Shown: piece by piece, positions 45,445 to 57,655 of the stretch
How the letters are laid out: every line of letters begins with the position of its first letter
How positions within the stretch are numbered: the first letter of the stretch is position 1
Origin: Leptodactylus fallax
Taxonomy: Eukaryota; Chordata; Amphibia; Anura; Leptodactylidae
Length of the DNA: 64,000 nt
Direction: 5' to 3'
NCBI GenBank assembly: GCA_947044405.1
Contig: CAMRHE010001087.1
Coordinates: 124,001 to 188,000 of the forward strand
Notes under the pieces: model-generated
Seen by the model: the letters and a program-made list of their open reading frames with translations, nothing else
Told to the model about the DNA's origin: nothing
The model's database searches: none
Position numbers and translations under genes: made by a program

Positions 45445-46518
45445 ACTCACTATTCTGATGGTTCTTACTGGAAACATTCACCAACCCTGTTGTCAAAAAA
45501 ATCTATCAGCTATTATGAATTCTTGTTATTCATGGAGCAGTGTTTCTTACATCACTGTGTCTGGTATAAAGGTGACACTACCCAGGTGCAAATCACCTGA
45601 TGAAGGTCTATGGAGACACTGAACAAGCATGATATACTGTAGGATTTCAGCTCTGGAGCTTGCAGAATTAAAAAAACTAAGCTTAGGGGATCAGCTTTAA
45701 AAATATAAAATATATGTTATCCATCTCACTCACTGACAGGACCAGTAGTCAAGCTGTCTACGGGGCTGCCAACGCAGACTTGTCTTACTTAACCTTGAGG
45801 GAAATAATTAACCTTTGCTGAACATCAATATGTCAGATTTGCAAGGTACACAAGGGGAAAAATATCTGTGTTCAAGGTGTGGACCTTGTGTTTGTCTTGG
45901 ACTTTCCCTTGTAATGTCTAGTGTAGCAGCGTTATAAGAGAAGGACTGAGATACCTTATGATGTTATGGTGCCATAGACTTGAAAGGATACTTCAGGTAA
46001 AACTGGTACCCTTCATTCTGTCTTGTAACAAGCCTGGGTGTTTCATGACTTCTCTAGTGTATCATCCTTGTGTCATGCTCCCTCAGGCCCTGCTGCATTA
46101 AGCACAGCACAAAGTATTAGATTCACCCAGAGTGTTCCTTTTAGTATAAAGCGTTTGCCGCTTGTGTACTGTGACCTCTCATCCTTACAATACCCGCTGC
46201 TCTTCTGCATTCATGGCAGCTATCTCTGTCCTTTGGTGAGTTGCATTCCTGATGTTATCAGGCCGTATTTGCTGTGATGCCGGCCTGCTCAGACCTGCAG
46301 GATTCTTATCTTGCTCAATTATTTCTTTTGAGATGCTTTTTTCCTGAATCGACTACCAAGGAGCGCTCAATGCTCCCTCAATGCTCGCTCTCCAGTTTCA
46401 TTACCTCATTATAATTCTGTAGGTAGCACAAACTCCTTTGCATTTGCATATGAAAGCCTATAATCTGAGAGGATGAGGGTACTCTACCAGGTCACAGAGA
46501 GAGTGTTCCTTTTCCAGA
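45445..46518. other. Intronic stretch, no gene recognised
   Basis: It begins with the right half of the split family G unit. It contains a short palindrome CAGGTGCAAATCACCTG at about 45583-45599 and otherwise unique-looking DNA. Confidence 0.4.
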
Positions 46519-46520
46519 TA

Positions 46521-48146
46521 CAGTGCCTTGCGAAAGTGTTCGGCCCCCTTGAACTTTTCAACCTTTTGCCACATTTCAGGCTTCAAACATAAGGATATAA
46601 AATTTTAATTTTTTGGTGAAGAATCAACAAGTGGGACACAATCGTGAAGTGGAAGGAAATTTATTGGATATTTTAAACTTTTGTAAAAAATAAAAAACTG
46701 AAAAGTGGGGCGTGCCAAATTATTCGGCCCCCTTAAGTTAATACTTTGTAGCGCCACCTTTTGCTGCGATTACAGCTGCAAGTCGCTTGGGGTATGTCTC
46801 TATCAGTTTTGCACATGGAGACTGAAATTCTTGCCCATTCTGCCTTGGAAAACAGCTCGAGCTCAGTGAGGTTGGATGGAGAGCGTTTGTGAACAGCAGT
46901 TTTCAGCTCTTTCCACAGATTCTCGATTGGATTCAGGTATGGACTTTGACTTGGCCATTCTAACACCTGGATACGTTTATTTGTGAACCATTCCATTGTA
47001 GATTTTGCTTTATGTTTGGGATCATTGTCTTGTTGGAAGATAAATCTCCGTCCCAGTCTCAGGTCTTTTGCAGACTCCAACAGGTTCTCTTCCAGAATGG
47101 TCCTGTATTTGGCTCCATCCATCTTCCCATCAATTTTAACCATCTTCCCTGTCCCTGCTGAAGAAAAGCAGGCCCAAACCATGATGCTGCCACCATCATG
47201 TTTGACAGTGGGGATGGTGTGTTCAGTGTGATGAGCTGTGTTGCTTTTACGCCAAACATATCGTTTTGCATTGTGGCCAAAAAGTTCGATTTTGGTTTCA
47301 TCTGACCAGAGCACCTTCCACATGTTTGGTGTGTCTCCCAGGTGGCTTGTGGCAAGCTTTAAACGAGACTTTTTATGGATATCTTTGAGAAATGGCTTTC
47401 TTCTTGCCACTCTTCCATAAAGGCCAGATTTGTGCAGTGTACGACTGATTGTTGTCCTATGGACAGACTCTCCCACCTCAGCTGTAGATCTCTGCAGTTC
47501 ATCCAGAGTGATCATGGGCCTCTTGGCTGCATCTCTGATCAGTCTTCTCCTTGTTTGAGATGAAAGGTTAGAGGGATGGCTGGGTCTTGGTAGATTTGCA
47601 GTGGTCTGATACGCCTTCCATTTCAATATGATCGCTTGCACAGTGCTCCTTGGGATGTTTGAAGTTTGGGAAATCTTTTTGTATCCAAATCTGGCTTTAA
47701 ACTTCTCCACAACAGTATCACGGACCTGCCTGGTGTGTTCCTTGGTCTTCATGATGCTCTCTCCGCTTTAAACAGAACCCTGAGACTATCACAGAGCAGG
47801 TGCATTTATACGGAGACTTGATTACACACAGGTGGATTATATTTATCATCATCAGTCATTTAGGATAACATTGGATCATTCAGAGCTCCTCACTGAACTT
47901 CTGGAGTGAGTTTGCTGCACTGAAAGTAAAGGGGCCGAATAATATTGCACGCCCCACTTTTCAGTTTTTTTATTTTTTACAAAAGTTTAAAATAACCAGT
48001 AAATTTCGTTCCACTTCACAATTGTGTCCCACATGTTGTTGATTCTTCACCAAAAAAATTAAAATTTTATATCATTATGTTTGAAGCCTGAAATGTGGCA
48101 AAAGGTTAAAAAGTTCAAGGGGGCTGAATACTTTCACAAGACACTG
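46521..48146 (-). mobile_element. Tc1-type transposon, family 2, near-complete
   Basis: A 1626-bp element flanked by TA (46519-46520 and 48147-48148). Inverted repeats of about 213 bp (46521-46733 and about 47932-48146) start CAGTG(C/T)CTTG(C/T)GAAAG. Each holds the direct-repeat motif TTCGGCCCCCTT(G/A)A at the tip and again about 190 bp inside, an IR/DR structure. Both ends and one almost whole transposase gene on the minus strand are kept. The right tip differs from the left by a few substitutions. Confidence 0.95.
46733..47752 (-). CDS. Tc1 DD34E transposase, family 2, frameshifted C-terminus
   Basis: A 339-codon frame inside the element. It would bind the inverted repeats and cut and paste the transposon at TA sites in the nucleus. 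Residues 1-55 form the first helix-turn-helix of the paired-like domain (IPRSTVQAIILKWKAY), and about 64-125 the second. The DDE core has Asp151 (WSDETKIELFG), Asp242 (QQDNDPKH) and Glu277 ([10 protein letters not shown]), the last two separated by 34 residues. Two changes stand out: the glycine-rich box reads VKHDGGSI where HGGGSI is usual, and the C-terminus after SVSMC (about residue 314) is in another frame. The shifted sequence would read AKLIETYPKRLAAVIAAKGG in the usual frame, so one base was lost or gained near 46812-46818. The length is normal only because the alternative frame stays open. Probably impaired, not proven dead. Confidence 0.9.
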   Translation of the reverse strand: MKTKEHTRQVRDTVVEKFKARFGYKKISQTSNIPRSTVQAIILKWKAYQTTANLPRPSHPSNLSSQTRRRLIRDAAKRPMITLDELQRSTAEVGESVHRTTISRTLHKSGLYGRVARRKPFLKDIHKKSRLKLATSHLGDTPNMWKVLWSDETKIELFGHNAKRYVWRKSNTAHHTEHTIPTVKHDGGSIMVWACFSSAGTGKMVKIDGKMDGAKYRTILEENLLESAKDLRLGRRFIFQQDNDPKHKAKSTMEWFTNKRIQVLEWPSQSPYLNPIENLWKELKTAVHKRSPSNLTELELFSKAEWARISVSMCKTDRDIPQATCSCNRSKRWRYKVLT

Positions 48147-48148
48147 TA

Positions 48149-48891
48149 TGTACAGATACCAATCCTAAATCTAATTTACCCCTTCCCCGCCTCTCAAGTC
48201 ATCTGCTTCTAAGCTGAACATTGACATCTGCTAAAATCATCCCTAAAGTCCACAGGGGTCTGACCCATGGCCCCATAACTGGCACCTCTGAGATGTATCA
48301 AGGTGTTCTTTTCTGACCACTCTGTATCGGTATAGCTTCCTTTCTTATTGTAGCCCCCTACACAAACCAGCTCCCACCCCCTAGAAATTCCTCTCTTGGG
48401 TTCCATCTGTTTATAGGGAAAACAAACAATCTCAGTCTATCCATAACTTTGTTTCAAAGAAGTATAAGTGTTACCAGGGTGTTGTCAGCATCTTATCTTT
48501 CTACATCATTTAAACTAAGCCAAAGTCACATCTTACTGGCCAGTTTTTTTTTACATATTTATGGTCAATTGAAAGGGAGTCTGTCAGGTCTAAAGTGCCC
48601 CCAGACTAGTAGTGCCAAGTAAATATACCAGAACCATACCTTTGTGGCCACAAAACAATGAACCAAACCATAGATATATTTTTTTTTATGAATATGCAAA
48701 TTAGCTGGTAAATGCATCCAAGGCAGGGCCTGATTTGCCGATGGACTCGTTGGCGGATTTGCACATCCATAAAAAATTATTACACCCATACTTGGCCATA
48801 ACATGCATGCTGAGAGTCTGCTCCCTTCCATACTGTATTGCACAAGATCAAGTCATTGCTTGGGTCTAGTTTGGTCAGATTTAGTAGACTA
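48149..48891. other. Intronic stretch, no gene recognised
   Basis: At about 48568-48840 is a repeat beginning AAAGGGAGTCTGTCAGGTCT, of the same edge type as the block ending at 5384 (GACAGACTCCCTTTAAAG) and the element at 53360. No coding exon. Confidence 0.4.
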
Positions 48892-49110
48892 GGGCTACGT
48901 TCACATCTGCATCAGAGTCTCCCGAAAATCAGGGAGGAAAAAGTCCTGCACGGATAACTTTTTTTTTTTGTCTTTTTGGCCAGTTTGTTTTGAAATGACA
49001 GACCCTATTATAGTCAGTGGGGTCCACCGAGCTCCATGAGTTTCCGCTATTTTAGCAGTCCTCTGATGGGCCAGAACAACATAGAGGCAGTGCTAGTGTG
49101 AACCTAATGG
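48892..49110. repeat. Foldback repeat, family A, copy 8
   Basis: Tips GGGCTACGTTCACATCTGCA and GTGCTAGTGTGAACCTAATG. The interior AAAAAGTCCTGCACGGATAA has lost its partner stem, which was replaced by a poly(T) run. Confidence 0.7.
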
Positions 49111-52100
49111 AAATTCTACCCATTTCTACATTAAAGCCTGTGTTCAAGACTAGAAAATCGTGTCTGCTTTGTTCAGAAACTGCTTCACATCTGTCTACAG
49201 GTTTGGTTTGGTATTGTAACTTGGCTCCACTGTCATAGGGCTGAGCTGCAACACCACTCCCAACCTGTGATCGGGCATGGGCAGCCATAAATTTTTTAGT
49301 TCTGTACAGCTGTTTTAACACATACGTTTGTCCTAGCCAAACATGCATGTTACTTCAGTAAGGGGATAAGCAGCCAAAAGTCACACCTTGTGCCTTCTCT
49401 TCCCATGAACACTATACTGGTAAAAATAACTCTGTTACAGTAAATGGATAGCAGCATTTATGTGTGTAGTGGATTAGAAGGGTTAAATGTAAACCGATCT
49501 AGGAGGTCAGGATGTGAAGGCTGGGGCGCTTATTGCTCAATACTCCCAGGGCCAGAGCCAGCACATCACACTGGAGATCTGCAGCTGCATTTAATATATA
49601 ATCTACTTCTAATGTTACAGGACATTCACTTCTGCCTTTCTCAGAAGTATTCTCTGGAGATAATTGCAGGTCATGTGCAAGACATATGTTAACGTGATCG
49701 TACCTCATGTGCAGTGTGAGAGTCACACAATGGTCACACTCGCTACCAGAGCACAAGTTCCCATTCGTTAAGTTATTGATGATTTCGTGTAGTTGTTTCC
49801 TAGTTCCTAGTCTATCTACTCCTGGGAAAGGTGGGTGATAATCAGCATGGCCACCATAACATTTTCTAAGGGGCTTGTCACTCAGCTTTCCCTAAAAAGA
49901 ATGTTAAATGTACGCATTTATATACCCTCTTTTACTTTGTCTGTGCACAGTTACCCCCATGTTCCATTGAGGATTTTAATAACTAACAATTAATATTGCC
50001 TGTCAACTAATTTCCCCATAATGTAAATGTCCAAGAAAACTGCTTTACTCTAAACATTTACATAACCTTTGTGGCTTTGAGCTAGTGCAGATTTCTGAAG
50101 GGGCGCAGGACCCGGCGGACAATGTTCTTGATTCACGACTAGGCACTGGCTTCTTTATGAATCTGGTGAATCCTCTGCTGTCACAGGGATCATCAAGACT
50201 GGCGTACAATTTTATGGTCTTGATTAATCCACTCCTATTTCTCTTGTATTACTCCCCACTGAGCCTTAATACTGCTATGTGCACAATGCCTAAAACTGAG
50301 GCTTGGCAACATGGAATAGTATAAGGTCTTATTAACATAACAGTGAGAACAACATGGCTGTTTTAGAAATGAGGAAAGTCTATCAGTGTCTTCACATGTT
50401 AAATTTTTTTTTAAAACCATCGTGAAAACAATCTGCCGGTGGTGGGGGTGGAATCTGAGAATCCTATATTTGTCTGTTTTGATGGGCTCATAGACTCCGT
50501 AGAAGTCAATAGGGAAGATATATGAAAACCATTTTATAGAAAAACTGGCTTTGATTGCTATGGGCAACTTTCAAATGCACTATAAGAAATTAATTGTTCT
50601 GTGATTGGTTGCTATGGGCAACTAAGACAGTTTTTCTTTAAAACGGTGCCTCAATGGATCCACTGTCGTTCAATACAGATGCAAAATGAAAGCTGGACTG
50701 TGATTGGTTTCTATGGGTACCTAAGTCAGTTTGCCTTTTGACAGTTTAATAAATCTTGCCCATTGACGTCGTCCATGTCCATGTGGCCGCCAATCCAAAT
50801 TAATATAGGACTTGTCAGTTTTTTTTGATGGACTGTTTTGATGGTCCATTAAGAAAACCAGACATGTGAATACATCCATGGACTTTCCTGGTTTTTTAAA
50901 ATGTCCATGTGATGGCTGTTCAAAAAATGGACTCCCTATGGCTGTTTTTCACTGTTGTAAAAATAAGACTGTAATAATATTGTCTGTTTGACACGTGAAA
51001 AACCGAACGATTGTGTGAATAAGCCTTCTCAGGCAGCTTCTGCCACCAGTTTTGTTTTAATGGGATATTTGCTGCAGTTTAAAAAGAACTAATGTATTTT
51101 CCAAGGGTCGAGGAAAAGGCTAAACCTGGCATCTAACTGGCATCTGACCGCAGCATTGCTTGTTGGGAGCTGACGGCAATGCAAAACACATTGAAATACC
51201 CTCTGGTGGCAATTACTTGACTAAGGAAATGTAGATTTAAAGCCTAATTAGAGCAGAAATGCTATGAGCGCTCCACTTAATCCCCTGTGCTCCTGCTTTA
51301 GAAAAGGGAGGATGAACCTGAATGTAAACACAGATAAGCCATAAGCTGCCCACAGAGTGACTGCTCATGCTGTATCTTCTTAATATCCTCCAAACCTCAC
51401 CCAAGCCGACTTCTGACTTGTCTTTCCTGTAATTATCAGCAATATTCCAGTCTGGGCCTATCAATGCCAAGGTAGTTAGAAAGGAGGTAGAGGAAGGGGG
51501 AAGGGTTAAAAGGAAGATTACAAATACATGGCTTGTTCCTTCCAGAAGTAGTGCCACCCCTGTCCACAGATTTATGTCTTGTATTTCAGCTCATTCTTAA
51601 TTCATTTAAGTGGAACTGAGCTGCAGTACTAGACTTAACCCATGGCGAAGTGTGGTGCTGCTCGTGGAAGAAAGCAATGTTTTTCCATTTCTTTTCACCC
51701 CCTTTTTGGCATGTCTTCATTAGATGGGGTTTCCCAGTCTTATGTGAAATGGTAAAGAGGTTAGGCTATTGGAAAAACCATGACCTTTCTTTGTTTCTTC
51801 ATTGTGCTTTATTGTGGTGCATAGCCATTCACTTAATACCAGACTCCCCTTATGCACAGTGAAATATTATTTGCCTTTATTGTATTTTTCACTGGTATGT
51901 GCTTCTGAATTCTGGCCTTAAAGGGTACCTGAGTTTTTATCAAAAGTTGAAACATCTCTAGGGTCTTGCCTGGCAATTTGGTTTTCTAGCTGTATAAGAC
52001 TTCATACATGGTGTCATATCAGTTTTTCAACCATTGTGGCTGCATCACATTTCTCTCTCAGATTGTGGTTGTGTGCAATAAGGAGCAGTCTGCCACTTCC

Positions 52101-52579
52101 TCTATCCATTATTATTACTACTACTACGTTCTTCACATACAATTTTTCCAGGAGTAACTGTACAATGGCAAATAGCTGATAAAAGCCTAAAAGTGAACAT
52201 AATATCTAAATCCAAAGGTTAACACTATCTATTAGTAAATGTGTGCTACTGTGTTGTGTTTAGTATTCTCAAAGTCTCTTCTCGCTGGCATTAAGTGGAA
52301 ACATTCCTGGTGATAAAAACAGTTTCAAACAAAACCGTGCATCATTTTTTCAGAAATTTTTTAAAAATCTTGGCTGAACCATGAAAAAAAAACTGACAAA
52401 ACTGCAACATATGAGCACATATATAAGTATATATGAACCTTGCCAATAATGCTCTGATAAGCTTCACGTTCTGAGCTCAAGTATAGTTGTTGACTAGAGC
52501 CATAAAATAAAGTTGAGCTTTTCACCCTCAGCAAATACAAGTTCTTGACTCCTTCCCGTCTGTCAAGCTCTTAGAACTT
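49111..52579. other. Intronic stretch, no gene recognised
   Basis: It contains a family L motif (49825-49900), a pair of related blocks around 50550-50650 and 50690-50760 (TGTGATTGGTTGCTATGGGC and TGTGATTGGTTTCTATGGGT), and a loose foldback repeat at about 50765-51030 (TCCATGTCCATGTGGCCGCC at the left). Nothing coding is recognised. Confidence 0.4.
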
Positions 52580-52835
52580 ATTTAAAGGGGTTAACGGTTT
52601 CTAAGATTTAAATTTCTAATATTAGTTCTGCGAGGGTCAACACCCCGGACCCCCACAGGTCACCTGTACCGAGGCAGCTTACTTACACTTATTTGTACTT
52701 GCACTCACAGCTACAGTTTGTACAGCGAGTGAGCAGCACAGGGGTCCCAGGTGTCAGACTTCCATACATCTAATATTAATGGCTTATCCTACGGATAGCC
52801 CATCAATCTTAAAAAGCAGATAACTCTTTTAAACT
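52580..52835. repeat. Foldback repeat, family B, copy 5 (shortened)
   Basis: Left edge TTTAAAGGGGTTAACGG, then CCCGGACCCCCACAGGTCAC. The right side has GGCTTATCCTACGGATAGCC and CATCAATCTT. It is the shortest B copy in the window. Confidence 0.65.
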
Positions 52836-53359
52836 TGCTATTTCTGTTCACAGAAAAGTTGGGTAAGAACCAGTATGACCACAGAGGTTCTCACTCAGCT
52901 TTTCCAGACAGTCAAATGTGCCTGTTCTTTTAGCAATGACGTGTCAGTGTCATTGAGACCACTGATGTGGCCATTGTGGAAAAAAATAAAATTTTTTCTA
53001 CCTGCAAACACTAGGGGAAACTTACTGCATAATGAGGAAGACTCACTAAGAATTCTTGGTGTTTAAAAAAAAAAAAAAAAAAAAAAGTGGTGTTTCTATA
53101 CTGCCCTCTTCTCAATGTGGGTAGGGGACTAGGCCCCGCCAGGTCTATGCCACTTTTGTGGCGTAAATGATGGCAGAAATCTAGAATTTAGCCTGCGCCT
53201 CATCATGAATTAAGCGCAACCTCCGCCAGCGCAGGGGACATATAGACCAGCATATAATTTGCCAGTTTTCATGAATTGCCCCTGCTCTGATATTAAATTC
53301 CGTGTATAAAGAAGTAAGCTCCCTCTAGTGGTGGCTGCAGGTAGACCCAATTTTATCAT
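52836..53359. other. Intronic stretch with family L motif and dispersed repeat
   Basis: A family L phrase lies at 52856-52905. A poly(A) run at 53064-53085 is followed by a dispersed repeat, then a CTCCCTCTAGTGGTGGCT phrase at 53311. Confidence 0.45.
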
Positions 53360-53630
53360 TTAAAGGGAGCCTGTCACCAGAACCCAGAATAGTAACACAG
53401 CCCTGCAGATAGATAGGATAGGGTCACCTGAGTCAAACAGTGTTTCCCCTTGTGTATATGTGCCTCTGTTGTTGAGATGCAAATGAGCATCGCTCCAAAG
53501 AGATCATTTTGCATTTTGGCAAAAACCGTGATATCTCAGCAATAGAGGCAAAGGGAAAACACAAATTAAAGGTGACCCTAACCTATCTGTCTGCAGGGTT
53601 GGGTTCTGCAGAGAGAATCCCGGTAAAGGA
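53360..53630. repeat. Foldback repeat, family J
   Basis: AAAGGGAGCCTGTCACCAGA near the left answers a decayed GGGTTCTGCAGAGAGAATCC at the right. Centrally, CAACAGAGGCACATATACAC-type sequence pairs with ATAGAGGCAAAGGGAAAACA across the TTTTGCATTTTGGCAAAA loop. Non-coding. Confidence 0.6.
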
Positions 53631-55052
53631 GGTTTCCAGTTTTATGTTGATAAAGCTTAACCCTTCTATAAATGTTCTATAATTTTCTCATATACATTGA
53701 CTGCTCTCAATGACCTAGAATAGTCATGTTTACATTCAGCATCAACAAACCCCTATACATAGTAGTATTCTCAGCTGAGAAGGGATAAAATCCTATCCGG
53801 CCTAGGCAATGCTCTGTGAGCTAAAGACTGATAATGTTGAAGCAGATTTACTAATATTTACTAACATTTAGACAAGCTAAATGTTGACAAGTTAATCCGA
53901 AGATGTGGCAAATTTATTACAGTTGTGCACACTGACAGACTTGGGGAATTTTCAACTTTTTTTTTTTTTTTTTTATCTTTCATTGTTTAGGTCACCTATT
54001 GGGTGGTATACTTTATACTAGTATCTTAAAAATTTACTAGCAATGGGCAAACATCTGTGCTTTTTGTTACAATTTAGGAATAAATTTGTCTACATTGACT
54101 TGGCGTTAGTTGCGCCATCATTTCTCAGCCGAGGCCAAACAGTATTTACTCTGTCGTCATATTCATTTTCTGCTTTCAGGGTCACTGCCGGGTGTCGTAT
54201 GTTCTAACCTTAGTACATCGCCTCTTACATAATTTCACATATATAGTTTCCTCTTGTTTTGAACTTGAGTATAAGTAGCTGCTGTTTACTTTTATTTTGG
54301 TAGTGCCATAGTTGGCACAGATGACAGTGTTTACCCCGGCAGCACTTGTGCGGCGCGCAAGGCTCCCACTTGTCCCATCTATAATTGGAAACCTTACCCT
54401 GCCTAGCACTGCTCCACTGGGACCTACTATACATGTGAGTCTTGTTAGTGTTCGTTATTGCTTCTTTATGTGGCTGACCCCCTTGATAAATAGTGCTCAT
54501 ATGGTGGGGAGGGGGAGACCATAGAAAATAAGCGTAAGATTCCTTACGGGTTTTACTGCACAGAGCAGAATTTACTATGGAACAGCAACACCTCTGGGAG
54601 CTATAATTGTGGCTATATTGGTGGTCACCCAGCTTTTCTAGGAGCAGATATAAATTTTCCAACTAGTTTCTTTATCATCAGGGTTACCAGTGCAAATGTT
54701 AGTTCTCTGCATTGGATCAGTAGTTGCTTTGCATGGCCTCCACAGAAATGAGCAACCATAGCCGCTGGATAAGCCAGCTTGGTTCTTTACATTGCTTAGG
54801 AGTCTACAATTACCGCAGGAAGGTTCAGAATAATCCTGTTATGTGTGGCTGCCTCTGGTCTCCATTCCCATATAATCTTGATATCAGATAATTGGGGTCA
54901 AGGTGAAGGGTTCACCATGTTTCCCAGTGAAGTTGGGGAATTTCCCTCAGTATCATGGGATGCTTACAGCAAGAGCCCTGCCCTGCATCCGTAAATACAC
55001 ATGAGGTGAGAGGCTCCAGTTTTGATAACTAAGTCACCCCTTTAATCTTATA
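53631..55052. other. Intronic stretch, no gene recognised
   Basis: A poly(T) tract at 53957-53974 and family L motifs near 54600-54660 and 54775. The 145-residue minus frame at 54225-54662 spans repeat DNA and shows no domain. Confidence 0.4.
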
Positions 55053-55054
55053 TA

Positions 55055-56642
55055 CAGTGGGGAAAAAAAAGTATTTAGTCAGCCACCAATTGTGCAATTT
55101 CTCCCACTTAAAAAGATGAGAGAGGCCTGTAATTGTCTTCATAGGTAGACCTCAACTATGAGAGACAAAATGAGAAAACGAATCCAGAAAATCACATTGT
55201 CTGAATTTTTAAGAATTTATTTGCAAATTATGGTGGAAAATAAGTATTTGGTCACCTACAAACAAGCAAGATTTCTGTCTCTCACAGACCTGTAAGTTCT
55301 TCTTTAAGAGGCTTCTCTGTCCTCCACTCATTACCTGTAGTAATGGCACCTGTTTGAAATTATCAGTATAAAAGACACCTGTCCACAACCTCAAACAGTC
55401 ACACTCCAAACTCCACTATGGTGAAGTCCAAAGAGCGGTGGAAGGACACCAGAAACAAAATTGTAGACCTGCACCAGGCTGGGAAGACTGACTCTGCAAT
55501 AGGCAAGCAGCTTGGTGTGAAGAAATCAACTGTGGGAGCAATAATTAGAAAATGGAAGACATACAAGACCACTGATAATCTCCCTCGATCAGGGGCTCCA
55601 CGCAAGATCTCACCCCGTGGGGTCAAAATGATCACAAGAACGGTGAGCAAAAATCCCAGAACCACACGGGGGGAACTAGTGAATGACCTGCAGAAAGCTG
55701 GAACTAACGTAACAAAGGCTACTGTCAGTAACACACTACGCCGCCAGGGACTCAGATCCTGCAGTGCCAGACATGTCCCTCTGCTTAAGCCAGTACATAT
55801 CCGGGCCCGTCTGAATTTTGCTAGAGAGCATTTGGATGTTCCAGAAGAGTATTGGGAGAATGTCATATGGTCAGATGAAACTAAAGTAGAACTGTTTGGT
55901 AGAAACACAACTCGTCATGTTTGGAGGAGAGTGAATGCTGAGTTGCATCCAAAGAACACCATACCTACTGTGAAGCATGGGGGTGGCAACATCATGCTTT
56001 GGGGCTGTTTCTCTGCAAAGGGACCAGGACGACTGATCCGTGTACATGAAAGAATGAATGGGGCCATGTATCGTGACATTTTGAGTGCAAGGGCATTGAA
56101 GATGAAACGTGGCTGGGTCTTTCAGCATGACAATGATCCCAAGCACACTGCCAGGGCAACGAAGGAGTGGCTTCGTAAGAAGCATTTCAAGGTCCTGGAG
56201 TGGCCTAGCCAGTCTCCAGATCTCAACCCCATAGAAAACCTTTGGAGGGAGTTGAAAGTCAGTGTTACCCAGCGACAGCCCCAAAACATCACTGCTCTAG
56301 AGGAGATCTACATGGAGGAATGGGCCAACATACCAGCAACAGTGTGTGCCAACCTTGTGAAGACTTACAAAAAACGTTTGACCTCTGTCATTGCCAACAA
56401 GGATATATAACAAAGTATTGAAATGAACTTTTGTTATTGACCTAATACTGTACGTATTTTCCACCATAATTTGCAAATAAATTCTTTAAAAAATCAGACA
56501 ATGTGATTTTCTGGATTTGTTTTCTCATTTTGTCTCTCATAGTTGAGGTCTACCTATGATGTCAATTACAGGCGGGCCTCATCTTTTTAAGTGGGAGAAC
56601 TTGCACAATTGGTGGCTGACTAAATACTTTTTTTCCCCACTG
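55055..56642 (+). mobile_element. Tc1-type transposon, family 1, copy with open transposase
   Basis: A 1588-bp element flanked by TA (55053-55054 and 56643-56644). Both about 200-bp inverted repeats are intact, with AAGTATTT(A/G)GTCA at the tip and again inside. It is the least damaged family 1 copy and closely matches 2101-3666 outside the latter's indels, which suggests fairly recent activity of the family. Confidence 0.96.
55418..56410 (+). CDS. Tc1 DD34E transposase, family 1, six-codon internal deletion
   Basis: A 330-residue uninterrupted frame from an ATG that also opens the family's alignment. Domains: paired-like helix-turn-helix 1 at about 10-50 ([14 protein letters not shown]); an AT-hook/NLS-like basic linker at 55-70 ([16 protein letters not shown]); second DNA-binding subdomain at about 70-130; glycine-rich box [14 protein letters not shown] at 185-198. 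The catalytic triad is Asp153 ([11 protein letters not shown]), Asp238 (QHDNDPKH) and Glu273 ([11 protein letters not shown]), with 34 residues between the last two. Copy 1 reads [14 protein letters not shown] where this copy reads ILSARALK. Six residues (NLLPLA) are missing between the first and second Asp, through an 18-base loss between GCAA repeats. The family 2 enzyme also has an ENLLESA segment here, so the shorter form is the deletion. The frame is open, but the core may not fold normally. Confidence 0.93.
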   Translation: MVKSKERWKDTRNKIVDLHQAGKTDSAIGKQLGVKKSTVGAIIRKWKTYKTTDNLPRSGAPRKISPRGVKMITRTVSKNPRTTRGELVNDLQKAGTNVTKATVSNTLRRQGLRSCSARHVPLLKPVHIRARLNFAREHLDVPEEYWENVIWSDETKVELFGRNTTRHVWRRVNAELHPKNTIPTVKHGGGNIMLWGCFSAKGPGRLIRVHERMNGAMYRDILSARALKMKRGWVFQHDNDPKHTARATKEWLRKKHFKVLEWPSQSPDLNPIENLWRELKVSVTQRQPQNITALEEIYMEEWANIPATVCANLVKTYKKRLTSVIANKDI

Positions 56643-56644
56643 TA

Positions 56645-56701
56645 TTTTAATTTTTTTATGTAATAATTTTCTTTTAATGGGTATGTTGCACTCATTAATT
56701 G

Positions 56702-56752
<51 letters not shown>

Positions 56753-57616
56753 TTACTAGAAGCCATGTCTTATTTTTATGCCTGGGAATGAAGGGTGATA
56801 ATGCCTAGTATGGCCACCATTACAGCTCTTATAGGGGTTTTCTTCTACAATGCTAAATTCAAGTCTTTCTATTTTTGTACTTTTTACCATTATTTATTAT
56901 TTATGCAAAGTTATGCAAATTTCATTACAGTAATCTAGGAGAACTTGGCGGAGACCATTTCCACCATTAAAGTTGTTACCCAGTTTTCTTAAAAGGGTTT
57001 TCACATGAACCCTCATATTTAAATTTGTAGAGAATTAAAAGTTTGGAAATTGTTGAAATTTACTTTAGATTTGAAAAAAATATTTTAAATATTCTCTCTA
57101 ATTATCTTAACCGTCTTTTATCTTTATCAGTTGCCAATGGATATGACTATGAATGCAGGAACTTTCTTTGGTCTGGGGCTTGTCAGAAACTCCTTTATAA
57201 TTTCCTTGTTGTGGCCAGATTATCTTCTCATACATGTATTGTATAACCTGCCCGCACGTAGGAACTCATGGCTGGGTTTCTGACAAGTCCCAGAACATAG
57301 AAAGTTCCTCCGTTGATGTTTGTGTCCATTGGTAACTGATCAAGACAAAAGACTGTCACCACTAAGATGGTTAGAGAAAATCTTTAAAACTTTGCAAAAT
57401 GTTTTAATCATTTATATGTGCAAAAATGTTTTCCTTTCAATTGTCTACAAATCTAAATATGGTTATGTTCATGGGAGAACCCCTTTAAACTTGCCAATGA
57501 CCAATATCACACAATATGGGAGTTCAGAAGTCTTGAAAACCCCTATGGGAGCTATAATTATGGTCCTATTGGAAGTCACCCAGCTTTCTTAGGATCAGTT
57601 AAATATTTTCTTTCGC

Positions 57617-57655
<39 letters not shown>

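Noticed and set aside
45597..45660. CTGATGA followed by a GTCT-ATGG-AGAC hairpin, looking like a hammerhead ribozyme core
   Set aside because: GAAA does not follow stem II directly, no stem III or cleavage site is present, and the upstream palindrome does not form the required stem I.
55399..55908. 169-residue minus-strand frame opposite the Tc1 transposase
   Set aside because: It is a shadow of the plus-strand transposase gene. The equivalent minus frames opposite the other copies are also shadows.
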